Assembly: GCA_964551015.1 (NCBI GenBank)
Contig: CAZKBP010000001.1
Coordinates: forward strand, 496,001-560,000
Direction of reading: 5' to 3'
From: CAZKBP01 sp964551015
GTDB taxonomy: Bacteria; Bacteroidota; Bacteroidia; Cytophagales; Microscillaceae
Length of the DNA: 64,000 bases
The translations under genes were made by a program, and so were the position numbers. Of the stretch, positions 25,055 to 34,116 are shown one piece after another. Position 1 is the first letter of the stretch; every line of letters begins with the position of its first letter. The notes beneath the pieces are model-generated. The model ran no database searches and had not been told where the DNA came from. It saw only the letters and a program-made list of their open reading frames with translations.

Positions 25055-27397
25055 ATGAGCCAACTTGACCTCAAAGACCTCATGGAGGTTTTACAAACCC
25101 TTGAGCCTCTTAAAAAACCACTTAGTCTTGACCAAGCACTGGACGAGCAAATCAAAAATTTTACTTTTAATCAACCCGCGCTTATACTAAACCAACTCCA
25201 GCTAGACATCAATGCGGATACTGAATATACCGTCCGCCTTTTCAATCCTCAGAATTTATCCCGTTATCCCGAAGATACTTGGCCACTCCAGACACAACCT
25301 CAGGCTGGAGAAGCTTATCTCGAGCATCAACTGACCAGTGCCATGCGTGTGCAAGGTGACGCGGATAAAATGCCGGGCTTAGCTTTTAATTTGGACGGAG
25401 AGCAGAAGGTGATTATCAATTGCTATCGTCGGCACGAAAGCGATGATAAAGATCTTTTGCAAGCCATCTTCTCAGATATGACCCCCTTTTTGCTCCCCAT
25501 GGTCAAGTCTCACTGTCTAGAACAACTCAAACCCGGTGAAGCCATGGGTTTTGAAATACCCGGGCACTTGAACGCCGACCTGTCCGTCAATGTAACAGAA
25601 TTACTCATGGGAAGTGTTTCTGGGATTGCCAAGGGACTGGGAAATCTAGTCCAGCGATTGAGCAACGGCGTACTGGGCTTGGTCATTGACGGAGGTTTCA
25701 AGATAGATTTTCAGATGAAGCTCAAGGATCGTTTTTTTATGCTCTTAGAAAAACGCAACGAGCATAATTATGAATTATCCATTCGCAAAGCACTCTCAGC
25801 CGAGCGAGGCTTGCAAATGGGCTTGGGCGTGGAAGTAGAATTCAAGAACAAAGAAGATGTGAATACCTTAGTAGATGCCACGATTGACAAAATCATCAAT
25901 CAGGTACAAGCCAATGTGATCGCCAAACCCAAGGAAAAAATTGAAATCCTCATTGCCAAAAGTGGCTTCAATGAATTAGATGAAGCGGAAAGAGCACTCT
26001 TGGCCGAGCTTTTTCATCGCTTAGGTGTGATTGATGAAATGCAAAGTATGGCCGAATACCGCAACCGTTGGCAAGAAATTCAAAGCCAAATCATCGGTGC
26101 TATCAAAATGGGAATTCAACAAAGACTTTCCACAGGTTTTACCTATGAATATTATCGCCTGAGCCGCCAAACTACTTTCTTGAAAGCTCGCCTATCCAAG
26201 GAAGCCATCGATAAGCTCCACGAAGAAATCGTGATGTTTAATACCAACCAGATCATAGCGCAGGCGCGTACTCCCGAGTCAGGCATTTCCATTGATGAAT
26301 ACTTCTTCGAGAAAAAAGATCGCCTGCGCAGTGCGATGGGACTGAGCTTGGGCTTAGGCGAATGGATGAGAGCAGGACAGAAAAAGATCAAAGACATTAG
26401 CCAAGTAGTTACCCAAAATAAGTTAGGACAAATCCAAGTGGCTTACGAGGGCAAAAGAGAAATCCGTACACGGGTAGGTGGCGAAGAAGTAAGCGTACTT
26501 TTTGACCTGAATGCGCAGATGCCCCAATTCTCTCGCGAATTCAGAAAGGCCGGAGCCGATGAATTTGATTACAGCTTTTTCCTGAGTGTAGAATTTTTTG
26601 ATAAACTTTTTAAGAAAAATGATCGGAAAGATTTAATCAAAATGCTGGATTGGGCAATCCTCTGGAAAATCATTCCTCAGGACAGTTTTCACGAATGGCA
26701 GGAGCGTATCTTTAACATTCTTTTCCGCCATACCGACGTTACCTTCAAATTGAGTTTAGCAATCAAACCCGAACTCATGAAGATAGCTCTGGCTCAAACT
26801 AGCAACTTAGAGCTAGGCCGTTTTAATGCCTTTTTGGCTCGTTTCTTAGCCGCCTGCTTGCCTTACAGCGATATTTCTAACCGTCGCCAGATCATACAAG
26901 AACGGGAAGAAACTTACCAACCTTATTTCTTCGCCCTGCTCAACGATAAGGAATTCATGAAAGGAAGCTACACGGCCAAAGCACGCTTGGATCAAATCAA
27001 TTTAGGCAATATTCTCTATCGCGATTTGTACAAATCAGACCGTCGCCTGGCGGTTTACGAGCGCAATCATGCTTTCTCCATGGCCGAGTACATCGGTCGT
27101 AACGTGCATCTCTTTACCGAGTGGAAAGACTTGTACGATGATTTCTCGGGCTTACAAAAAGCCATTATCAACCAAGAAGATCACGAACGGCCTTTTCAAG
27201 AAGCTTATAAAAGCCTTTTCTCCATGATTGGTGGTAATGTGAATGTAAATCCAGAACTCGGCCTCAAAGTAGTAGGCCGCTACCTGATGACCCTCATGGA
27301 AGCCAATCACTTGATCTCTGAAGTGGAGAAAAATTTCGTGATAGAATACCGAGAAGGAAACGAAAGAAAAAGTTTATTTATCACCCAAATCAACTAA
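25055..27397 (+). CDS. Large unrecognised protein encoded beside an amidase
   Basis: I do not recognise this 780-residue protein. It has no signal peptide or clear membrane helix. Residues 1-170 look like a beta-rich head (ALILNQLQLDINADTEYTV). Residues 190-225 are Gly/Leu-rich and moderately hydrophobic (GSVSGIAKGLGNLVQRL). Two glycine-patterned segments (LQMGLGVEVEF near 265; AMGLSLGLGEWM near 430) alternate with long charged helical stretches, and the C-terminal 300 residues are mostly helical. It is the first gene of a two-gene unit; a signal-less peptidoglycan amidase begins 85 bases after its stop, across a heptamer array. A structural or effector role linked to the amidase is possible but only inferred. 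Confidence 0.85.
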   Translation: MSQLDLKDLMEVLQTLEPLKKPLSLDQALDEQIKNFTFNQPALILNQLQLDINADTEYTVRLFNPQNLSRYPEDTWPLQTQPQAGEAYLEHQLTSAMRVQGDADKMPGLAFNLDGEQKVIINCYRRHESDDKDLLQAIFSDMTPFLLPMVKSHCLEQLKPGEAMGFEIPGHLNADLSVNVTELLMGSVSGIAKGLGNLVQRLSNGVLGLVIDGGFKIDFQMKLKDRFFMLLEKRNEHNYELSIRKALSAERGLQMGLGVEVEFKNKEDVNTLVDATIDKIINQVQANVIAKPKEKIEILIAKSGFNELDEAERALLAELFHRLGVIDEMQSMAEYRNRWQEIQSQIIGAIKMGIQQRLSTGFTYEYYRLSRQTTFLKARLSKEAIDKLHEEIVMFNTNQIIAQARTPESGISIDEYFFEKKDRLRSAMGLSLGLGEWMRAGQKKIKDISQVVTQNKLGQIQVAYEGKREIRTRVGGEEVSVLFDLNAQMPQFSREFRKAGADEFDYSFFLSVEFFDKLFKKNDRKDLIKMLDWAILWKIIPQDSFHEWQERIFNILFRHTDVTFKLSLAIKPELMKIALAQTSNLELGRFNAFLARFLAACLPYSDISNRRQIIQEREETYQPYFFALLNDKEFMKGSYTAKARLDQINLGNILYRDLYKSDRRLAVYERNHAFSMAEYIGRNVHLFTEWKDLYDDFSGLQKAIINQEDHERPFQEAYKSLFSMIGGNVNVNPELGLKVVGRYLMTLMEANHLISEVEKNFVIEYREGNERKSLFITQIN

Positions 27398-27425
27398 AAG
27401 TTGTCAGTGCTTACACATCATCAGA

Positions 27426-27474
27426 AGCTAATGGTAACCCCTAACTGATAACCTGCAACCCATTACTTAACCCG
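27426..27474 (+). repeat. 7-base-period array between the 780-aa gene and the amidase gene
   Basis: Six to eight contiguous heptamers in exact register, for example GGTAACC, CCTAACT, GATAACC, with a shared AAC core at the same phase. It ends just before the start of the next gene. Confidence 0.65.
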
Positions 27475-27482
27475 ACAAAAAT

Positions 27483-28259
27483 ATGAAATACCCATTATTA
27501 GAAGAGGCGATTGCTATGCTCCAAAAACAACTACAAGAACTAGAGCAAGAAACGCCCGAACCCGTGCGTAAATATGACGACTACATGATCTATGTCAATG
27601 CGGGGCACGGTGGCATCCATCCCGAAACGGGTGAATATCGTACCTTCAAATCACACGGAAAGTTTTATGAATTTACAGACGGGGCAGGTAATATCATCTT
27701 CAAATCCTTTGAGGGAGAAACCAATCGGCTGATTGCGGAAAAATTTATTCGTCTCTTGGAGCTAGAAGGCATTCCTTACATGCGTGTCTATCATCCTTTT
27801 GAAGATCGTACCAACCAAGAGCGGACGGCCATCGCCAATGCTCATTACCAGAGCAAAAGCCCACTCGGTCTCTGGCTTTCTTTTCATAGCAATGCCTTTG
27901 GTATTTCCTCACGTGGCCCTTCCCAAAGTCCCAGAGGCTTCTCCATTTTTACATCTCGGGGGGCAACGCTTTCAGATTTGGTGGCAGATGTTTGGTTTGT
28001 AGAGCACCAAAAGTTAGCGGGTAATTCTATTCAATATCGCCTAGATCTAAGTGATCGAGACAAGGACTTCGAGGCAGATTTTCATGAACTTATTTGGACG
28101 AACATGCCCGCGGTATTGGTCGAGAATCTATTTTTTACCAATATCGAGGACGCTCGTTTGCTTTACAGCGAAGCTTATCAGGAGCTAAGTGCCCGTGCTT
28201 GTTTCAATACGGTCATGCGTACCATCGAGGCGGGCATTTTGAAGCGAGTCTTGGCTTGA
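27483..28259 (+). CDS. N-acetylmuramoyl-L-alanine amidase family protein, no signal peptide
   Basis: A 258-residue amidase_3-type zinc hydrolase, which would cut the bond between N-acetylmuramic acid and the stem peptide. The metal and catalytic set is complete: His42 (NAGHGG), Glu79 (FEGETN), His135 (SFHSNAF) and Glu214 (VLVENLFFTN). Residues 1-30 form a short coiled coil (AMLQKQLQELEQE) in place of a signal peptide, so export is not by Sec. It could be released by lysis, carried by another system, or act on imported fragments. It is downstream of the 780-residue unknown, probably in one transcript. Confidence 0.86.
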   Translation: MKYPLLEEAIAMLQKQLQELEQETPEPVRKYDDYMIYVNAGHGGIHPETGEYRTFKSHGKFYEFTDGAGNIIFKSFEGETNRLIAEKFIRLLELEGIPYMRVYHPFEDRTNQERTAIANAHYQSKSPLGLWLSFHSNAFGISSRGPSQSPRGFSIFTSRGATLSDLVADVWFVEHQKLAGNSIQYRLDLSDRDKDFEADFHELIWTNMPAVLVENLFFTNIEDARLLYSEAYQELSARACFNTVMRTIEAGILKRVLA

Positions 28260-28269
28260 TAATTTTAAA

Positions 28270-28311
28270 GTTTGGAGATCGTAGATGGGAAGACTCGAGG
28301 ATCGAGATCTT
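28270..28311 (+). repeat. 7-base-period array beyond the moxR 3' end
   Basis: Heptamers GTTTGGA, GATCGTA, GATGGGA and three more follow in exact 7-base register between the amidase stop and the stop of the convergent ATPase gene. Confidence 0.6.
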
Positions 28312-28326
28312 GCCATCTTCGAGTTT

Positions 28327-29220
28327 TTAGTTGATTTTCTGTACAATCCCCGTCTTCTTGAAAAGTTCGGAAAGGGAATCTTGAGTATGGCGAATGTCTT
28401 GCCAATCTTTGAGGACCACTCCGAGGGTTGACTCGACAATTTCTTGATCTAAATGGTCAAAATGCAGAGAGGCCAATGCCTCCGCCCAATCCAAGGTTTC
28501 GGCCACGCCCGGTACTTTTTCTAGCTTCATTTGGCGGACTTCCTGCATAAAGCGGCAGATTTGCTCTCCTAGCTTTTGGTCAATGTTCGGAACTTTATGT
28601 TTGATAATGGCTAATTCTTTTTCAAAGCTGGGATACTCGATCCAAAGATAGAGGCAGCGCCGCCTGAGTGCTTCGGACAATTCACGCACCCGATTGCTGG
28701 TGATAACCACGTAGGGAACATGGGTAGCCTGAATGGTACCCATTTCAGGAATGGTAATTTGCCAGTCTGATAATACTTCCAGCAAGAAACTTTCAAATTC
28801 TTCATCGGCTCTGTCCATTTCGTCAATCAAGAGGACGGGAGCTTTTTCTTGCTGAATGGCTTGCAGAAGCGGTCTTTTGAGCAGAAAGTCATCCCCGAAA
28901 ATCGTTTTTTCTCTTTCCTCCAAGGTTTTTTGCCCTCCTTCTTCCATTTTCAAATGTAAGAGCTGCTTTTGATAATTCCACTCGTAAAGCGCGTGCGTGG
29001 CATCCAACCCTTCATAACATTGCAAACGGATCAATGACGCATCCAAAGCCTTCGCCATCACTTTGGCAATTTCTGTCTTACCTACTCCGGCTGGCCCCTC
29101 TATGAGCAAGGGCTTGCGCAATTGCATCGCCAAATAAACAGACATGATAATAGAAGGCTCGGTGATATAATTTTGAGATTCCAAAAGTTGCTGGATACGC
29201 GTGAGTTCGGGGTTTTGCAT
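28327..29220 (-). CDS. MoxR family AAA+ ATPase
   Basis: A 297-residue ATPase of the MoxR (CoxD-like) group, which remodels or matures partner complexes, typically with a VWA protein. Walker A is GPAGVGKT (42-49) and Walker B VLLIDE (129-134). The sensor 1 VITSNR and arginine-finger region ALRRRCLYLWIEYPS follow. The gene is flanked on both sides by heptamer arrays. Its expected VWA partner, the CoxE-like gene at 19209-20321, is on the same strand but 8 kb downstream, so the usual moxR-vwa pair seems split here. Function with that partner is plausible. Confidence 0.92.
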   Translation of the reverse strand: MQNPELTRIQQLLESQNYITEPSIIMSVYLAMQLRKPLLIEGPAGVGKTEIAKVMAKALDASLIRLQCYEGLDATHALYEWNYQKQLLHLKMEEGGQKTLEEREKTIFGDDFLLKRPLLQAIQQEKAPVLLIDEMDRADEEFESFLLEVLSDWQITIPEMGTIQATHVPYVVITSNRVRELSEALRRRCLYLWIEYPSFEKELAIIKHKVPNIDQKLGEQICRFMQEVRQMKLEKVPGVAETLDWAEALASLHFDHLDQEIVESTLGVVLKDWQDIRHTQDSLSELFKKTGIVQKIN

Positions 29221-29255
29221 GGAGCGATTAGAGATTGGAAGATAGAGACTTTAAG
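29221..29255 (-). repeat. 7-base-period array at the moxR start codon
   Basis: GGAGCGA, TTAGAGA, TTGGAAG, ATAGAGA (plus strand) continue in exact register directly against the ATG of the ATPase gene. The purine-rich wording resembles the array at the other end of the gene. Confidence 0.55.
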
Positions 29256-29643
29256 AACAGAACACAATTTTCTTGGATAAGTTATTACATAATTAAGAAT
29301 CTAACAACAAGAAATTCTTGGAGACACAAACCACGGCGATTTGCTCAAAAACTTGACTTGTTTAGCACTACTCTATTTTGAAGATAGTATTTTTGATTAA
29401 ACTAAAGATACGTAATTTTATTAAAAATATTACGCAGGAATTTCACGTGGCAACTTGTGAATCCCCTTCTCGTAAATAATAAGAATACTCGGCATACAGA
29501 ATATTTTCGAGTTTTGCTTGGCAATTTGGTCGCAAAGCCCTAATTTTAAATTCTAGAAATAGCACCCAGTAAGTCGAGTTGTGCATTTTCTAATACAAAA
29601 AGATAAATCATTGTTCTGATAACAAAATAAATTAATCTATCCC
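29256..29643. other. Upstream region of the first acyl-CoA dehydrogenase gene
   Basis: AT-rich sequence separating divergent genes. It must hold promoters for both, but I see no clear -33/-7 pair and no operator-like palindrome. Confidence 0.35.
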
Positions 29644-31458
29644 ATGGCAAAACAATATTTCAGCATGCGTAACCTCAAATTCTTGTTGAATGAGGTTTTT
29701 GATGCAAGTAATGTAACCAAACACCCCTACTACGAGCACTTGGATGCAGAGTCTATCCAAATGATTCTTGACTCTGCCTTACAAGTGGCCGATAACATCG
29801 CCGCTCCCGTCGCGGAAGAAATGGATCGCACTCCCGCCGAATTTGAAAATGGAGGCGTAACCGTGCACCCCAAAGTAAAAGACTACATGCAAGCTTTGGG
29901 TGAAGCGGGCATGATCGGAAGTAGTGCTCCCATGGAAGTAGGCGGATCTCAAATCCCTGCAACCGTAAATATGGCCTCCGGATTTATCTTCGGCTCGGCT
30001 AATAATGCAATCACCTCTTACATCGGATTGACCGCCGGCGCCGCTAACCTAATCGTTTCTTTCGGTTCTCAGGAATTAAAAGACACTTATCTTCCCAATA
30101 TGTACGAGGGTAAGTGGCAAGGAACGATGTGTTTGACCGAGCCGCAGGCGGGTTCTTCACTACACTATATCACTTCCTCAGCTAGTCCTACCGATGAGGA
30201 AGGAAAGTATAAGATCAAAGGACAAAAAATTTATATCACCTGCGGAGACCACGACCAAACCGAAAACGTAGTACACTTGTACTTAGCAAAAATTGATGGT
30301 GCCCCCGCCGGAACGAAGGGAATCTCTCTTTTTGTTGTACCTAAATTCCGCCCCGAAAATGGTGAACTCGTAGACAACGATGTAAAAACCATCGGTATCT
30401 ACCACAAAATGGGTCAGAAAGGTGCCCCGGCCATTCACTTACAAACTGGTTCGGAAGATAATACCTACGGCTGGTTAGTCGGTGAGCCTCACCAAGGTCT
30501 TCGCTATATGTTCCAGATGATGAACGAAGCGCGTTTGGGCGTCGGATTGACAGGGGCTTCTATCGCTTCGGCGGCTTACTATGCGGCTTTGGAGTATGCC
30601 AATGAGCGTCCTCAGGGTCAGAAATTGAGTATCAAAGGCCAAGACCCTAATGCTCCTCAGACACTTATTATCAATCACCCGGATGTGCGTCGGATGCTAC
30701 TTTTCCAAAAATCCGTGGTAGAAGGCTCTCTTTCTCTAATTATGCAAGGAGCCAAGTATGCGGATATAATCCATACTACCGAAGGCGAAGAGCAGGAGCA
30801 TTATCAATTGCTACTAGACTTCTTGACTCCAGTTATCAAGACTTTCCCCACTGAGTACGGACAGCATTCTATCAGTTCTAGCTTACAGTGTTTGGGTGGA
30901 GCTGGTTATTGCGAAGATTTCCCACTGGAAAGATTCTATCGTGATATTCGTATTACCACGATCTACGAAGGAACTACGGGTATTCAATCTCAGGCTCTTC
31001 TTGGTAGAAACATTACCATGAAAAATGGCAAAGCGGCCATGGCTTACTTCCAAGAAGTAACCAAAGACATTGAGGCGGCTAAAACCTACGATGATTTGAA
31101 AAAATACGCGGATCAATTGTCGGAAAGAATGCAAAACCTGCAGAAGGTAACGCAGCACTTAGTAGGCTTTGCGATGAAAGGGCAAGTAGAGCGTTTCTTA
31201 TCCGATGCAACTCTTTATATGGAAATGTTTGGCCTAAGCGCAGTCGCTTGGCAGTGGTTGAAGCAAGCAACGGCAGCCAAGGAAGCTTTGCTTACGAAAA
31301 ATCCTCAGGGTGATGACTTAGACTTCTATGAAAGTAAAATCCACACCATGAAGTACTTCTTCGCCTATGAATTGCCCAAGACACAGGGCTTGGCTACGCG
31401 CTTGATGGATGACGAAGTATTAACGATTGTTCAGGAAGAAAAAGAATTAATTATCTGA
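29644..31458 (+). CDS. Acyl-CoA dehydrogenase with C-terminal extension
   Basis: A 604-residue FAD enzyme of the long AcdA/FadE5-like type that introduces the first double bond in fatty-acyl-CoA. The flavin-binding segment MCLTEPQAGSSLHYI and the C-terminal helical core LQCLGGAGYCEDFPLERFYRDIRITTIYEGTTGIQ are present, with catalytic Glu442 in YEGTTG. The last ~120 residues are the extra alpha-helical domain typical of ~600-residue members. The gene starts a stretch rich in beta-oxidation genes and has a terminator 27 bases after its stop, so it is probably monocistronic. Confidence 0.95.
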   Translation: MAKQYFSMRNLKFLLNEVFDASNVTKHPYYEHLDAESIQMILDSALQVADNIAAPVAEEMDRTPAEFENGGVTVHPKVKDYMQALGEAGMIGSSAPMEVGGSQIPATVNMASGFIFGSANNAITSYIGLTAGAANLIVSFGSQELKDTYLPNMYEGKWQGTMCLTEPQAGSSLHYITSSASPTDEEGKYKIKGQKIYITCGDHDQTENVVHLYLAKIDGAPAGTKGISLFVVPKFRPENGELVDNDVKTIGIYHKMGQKGAPAIHLQTGSEDNTYGWLVGEPHQGLRYMFQMMNEARLGVGLTGASIASAAYYAALEYANERPQGQKLSIKGQDPNAPQTLIINHPDVRRMLLFQKSVVEGSLSLIMQGAKYADIIHTTEGEEQEHYQLLLDFLTPVIKTFPTEYGQHSISSSLQCLGGAGYCEDFPLERFYRDIRITTIYEGTTGIQSQALLGRNITMKNGKAAMAYFQEVTKDIEAAKTYDDLKKYADQLSERMQNLQKVTQHLVGFAMKGQVERFLSDATLYMEMFGLSAVAWQWLKQATAAKEALLTKNPQGDDLDFYESKIHTMKYFFAYELPKTQGLATRLMDDEVLTIVQEEKELII

Positions 31459-31484
31459 TTAATTCTCAAATAAATAAAATAAGA

Positions 31485-31514
31485 AAGCTCGGCCAGTTGG
31501 TCGGGCTTTTTTGG
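31485..31514 (+). terminator. Intrinsic terminator after acyl-CoA dehydrogenase gene
   Basis: A 10-bp stem (AAGCTCGGCC with GGTCGGGCTT), 4-base loop, followed by a T-run. It separates the gene from the convergent lipoprotein gene. Confidence 0.88.
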
Positions 31515-31518
31515 TTTT

Positions 31519-32391
31519 TTAATCCATACAATAAAACGTCTGCTTGGAGCCATCGGGGTTATAATTATACACTTTGCGGCTGGTGCTAGAGTCTAATTGA
31601 ATGCGGTAGATGGTCTCCTCAGGATCATCAGGGAATTGAACTTGGTAAATGAGGTGATCTGCATCGAAGTCCCTGATTTTCAGTTGTACAGAACGCCCGC
31701 GTTTGGGGGAGTTATAAAGAATCTCGACGGCGGCGGAGATGTCATTTTCGATGAAATTAAAGTTCAGGGTTTCGCCCGTGGTTTTATCCTGATAGCCAGA
31801 AGACAAGCAATAATCCGCCCGAGCTTGATTCCAAATCCAATGCCCTCCGTTTATTTCCAGTAGCTTGGCTAGATCGCGGCTAAAGACTCGGATGTTGCCA
31901 TTGGGGCAATTTTTTAGCGTCAAATCTATCGTTACATCTAGCTCTTCCTGTTCATTGACGCAGTTATTTTCGGGAAGGGGATTCTCTACTTTTTTGGTTC
32001 TTTGGGTGAAATGTGCTTTGATTTGAGTTGGAGAAGTAAGTTCATAAGTTCCCGTGTATTTAATCTCCGTGCGACCACAGAAGGAACCGTATCCTACCAG
32101 AACGTGCTCAATCATAGAATCCGCTTTGAAAAATAACTGATCATAAGCATCAACTGGCACGTAAACCTCACAATACTGCCCCTCTCCTAGCTCTAGTGCT
32201 TTGTCTTGAATCTGCTCCAAAAGCGGTGAGCGGATGGGTTCCTTTGGTGTTTGGCTAGGAGTTATTTCCATTTGCTCTGAGGAACGATTTGTTTCAGAAT
32301 CGGACTGGCACTGCCCTAGTAAAAGACAAATGCTTAATGAACCTATGGGAAGTAAATTTCTTAAATGCATTTTTGGTTTAAATAATCTCAT
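31519..32391 (-). CDS. Hypothetical lipoprotein
   Basis: A 290-residue protein with a lipoprotein signal (LLPIGSLSICLLLGQC, acceptor Cys at residue 28 from the first ATG, or 21 from a second ATG at 32370, which is equally plausible). A Ser/Thr/Glu-rich linker (about 30-55) leads to an unrecognised, beta-rich domain containing several Cys (GEGQYCEVYVPVD, GYGSFCGRTEI, ENNCVNE, LKNCPNG, ADYCLSSG, QTFYCMD). These may form disulfides in the periplasm or at the surface. No family assignment. The region upstream holds an octamer repeat array. Confidence 0.75.
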   Translation of the reverse strand: MRLFKPKMHLRNLLPIGSLSICLLLGQCQSDSETNRSSEQMEITPSQTPKEPIRSPLLEQIQDKALELGEGQYCEVYVPVDAYDQLFFKADSMIEHVLVGYGSFCGRTEIKYTGTYELTSPTQIKAHFTQRTKKVENPLPENNCVNEQEELDVTIDLTLKNCPNGNIRVFSRDLAKLLEINGGHWIWNQARADYCLSSGYQDKTTGETLNFNFIENDISAAVEILYNSPKRGRSVQLKIRDFDADHLIYQVQFPDDPEETIYRIQLDSSTSRKVYNYNPDGSKQTFYCMD

Positions 32392-32446
32392 AAAGTTAGA
32401 AATGGCTCTCGCTATTCTCCCTGCATAGATCTGAACGGCTTATTCA

Positions 32447-32510
32447 AACACAGAGGCACAGAGGCACAGAGACACAGAGACACAAGGCACAGAGACACAA
32501 GACACAGAGG
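32447..32510. repeat. Degenerate 8-base tandem array
   Basis: About eight copies of CACAGAG(A/G), sometimes shortened to seven bases, in the intergenic region upstream of the lipoprotein gene. Very similar CACAGAGA-type runs occur between genes in unrelated bacteria, as far as I recall. Confidence 0.8.
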
Positions 32511-32578
32511 GATTTCGGGGTATTGTAGCAGAAAATCCACTCTCCTTTAAGTGTGCTCTTCACAGAGATGGATTGGTA

Positions 32579-32643
32579 GAAGCCCTTAGCCATCAGTCTA
32601 TTTCTTTACTATCTGCTGAAAACTAAGGACTAAAAACTCACGG
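32579..32643. repeat. Inverted pair of 7-base-period arrays at the M20 hydrolase 3' end
   Basis: Left arm 32579-32599 reads (minus strand) AGACTGA, TGGCTAA; right arm 32616-32643 reads CTGAAAA, CTAAGGA, CTAAAAA, CTCACGG (plus strand). The right arm runs through the stop codon of the hydrolase gene. Confidence 0.6.
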
Positions 32644-33945
32644 ATTATTCATATAATCTACCACCAAATGGCAGAAAGTCTTCACTCCGAGTTTCATTCC
32701 ACTTTCATCAATAAAGAAATAAGGCGTATGATGGGGAGCTGCCTCGCTGGGATTTTTGCCTTTGGGCATTCCCCCCAAGAAGAAAAACAGACTGGGCACT
32801 TCTCGGGCATAAAAAGAAAAATCTTCCGCTCCCGTGAAGGCATTGGTCAGGACCACATTCTCCTTGCCCGCCACGGCCTGTAAGGTAGGAAGCATCTGCG
32901 CGGTAAGTTCAGGATCATTGTAGGTGACTGGGTTGCCTTTATCAATCTTTACCTCTACTTCGGCGCCCATACTTTCGGCAATGTTGGTAGCAGTACGGAT
33001 AATTTTTTGGTGGATTATGTCCTGCATTTCGGTATCCAAGGTACGAATGGTACCGATGAGTTCGGCTTCTTCGGGAATGATATTGTTGCGAACGCCCGCG
33101 TCAAATTTACCCACGGAGATCACGGCGGCTTCTTTGGTCAGTTCGGTCTGACGACTGATGATAGTTTGTAAGCCCATGATGATCTGGGCAGCGGTCACGA
33201 TGGGGTCAACACCCGTCCAAGGAGTAGAGCCGTGGGTTTGCTTGCCCTTTACCTTCATCACGAATTTGTCGGAGGCGGCTAAGGCTCCACCGGGTTTGTA
33301 GCGGATTTTACCCACTTCGGTCATGGAATTAATGTGCAAGCCAAAAGCCACATCTACTTTAGGATTTTCCATCACTCCTTCTTTGACCATGAGTTCTGCG
33401 CCACCTTCTTCTCCTTCGGGCGCACCCTCTTCGGCGGGCTGGAAAATAAATTTGACGGAGCCTTTGATTTCATTCCGATACTTGCTCAAGATTTCGGCCA
33501 CACCCATCAAGATAGCCACGTGGGTATCGTGCCCACAGGCGTGCATCACGCCACAGTCTTTACCGTTGTAGGTAGAGGTTACCTGGGAGGCGAAGGGTAC
33601 ATCAACCTTTTCGTAGACGGGCAAAGCATCCATATCAGCACGCAGGGCGATGACTGGACCAGGCTTCCCTCCTTTCAATAAGCCGACCACTCCGGTATGG
33701 GCTACTTGGGTTTGGACTTCTATATCGAGTGCTTGCAGATGGGCGGCTACTTTCTCGGCCGTTTTGAATTCACGGTTAGAGAGTTCAGGATTTTGGTGGA
33801 TATCGCGTCGCCAAGAGATGACCTTTGGCTCGATGTCATCGGCCATTTGATCCATGTTGGCGAGTAATTCTGCTTGCTGTGCATGGGTGCTAAGCGGTAG
33901 AAGAAAGACAGTTATTAAGACTGCCAGAGATGTAATTTTGTGCAT
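32638..33945 (-). CDS. Secreted M20 family amidohydrolase
   Basis: A 435-residue zinc hydrolase of the M20D (hippurate/IAA-amino-acid hydrolase) group, releasing an acyl or amino-acid moiety from N-acyl amino acids. The signal peptide (MHKITSLAVLITVFLLPLSTHAQ) places it in the periplasm. Metal and catalytic elements are LRADMDALPV, MHACGHDTH (Cys137, His139), PAEEGAPEGEEGGAELM, and the C-terminal GAEDFSFY and HHTPYFFIDE. The dimerisation domain is in the middle (about 215-330). The gene is not clearly linked to its neighbours. Confidence 0.93.
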   Translation of the reverse strand: MHKITSLAVLITVFLLPLSTHAQQAELLANMDQMADDIEPKVISWRRDIHQNPELSNREFKTAEKVAAHLQALDIEVQTQVAHTGVVGLLKGGKPGPVIALRADMDALPVYEKVDVPFASQVTSTYNGKDCGVMHACGHDTHVAILMGVAEILSKYRNEIKGSVKFIFQPAEEGAPEGEEGGAELMVKEGVMENPKVDVAFGLHINSMTEVGKIRYKPGGALAASDKFVMKVKGKQTHGSTPWTGVDPIVTAAQIIMGLQTIISRQTELTKEAAVISVGKFDAGVRNNIIPEEAELIGTIRTLDTEMQDIIHQKIIRTATNIAESMGAEVEVKIDKGNPVTYNDPELTAQMLPTLQAVAGKENVVLTNAFTGAEDFSFYAREVPSLFFFLGGMPKGKNPSEAAPHHTPYFFIDESGMKLGVKTFCHLVVDYMNNP

Positions 33946-34030
33946 ATCATTTCGTCTTTTTTGTTCAAAAGTTCTAATATAAATGATATTGGTTTAATTT
34001 TCTTCTTACAAAGCGGCACATTGAGCATCA

Positions 34031-34059
34031 AAAAAAATATCCCGACAAGCGTCAGGATA
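34031..34059 (-). terminator. Terminator of the STAS/SpoIIAA-like gene
   Basis: On the minus strand, TATCC-GAC pairs with GTC-GGATA around a GCTT loop (one mismatch) and is followed by eight U. Confidence 0.8.
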
Positions 34060-34116
34060 CTTTTCAACCTTTAACCATATAAACCTAAGAAATATTTTTG
34101 GGATCAATCTGTTTTC

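Noticed and set aside
32447..32510. CRISPR array
   Set aside because: Units are 8 bases without spacers; no cas gene is present.
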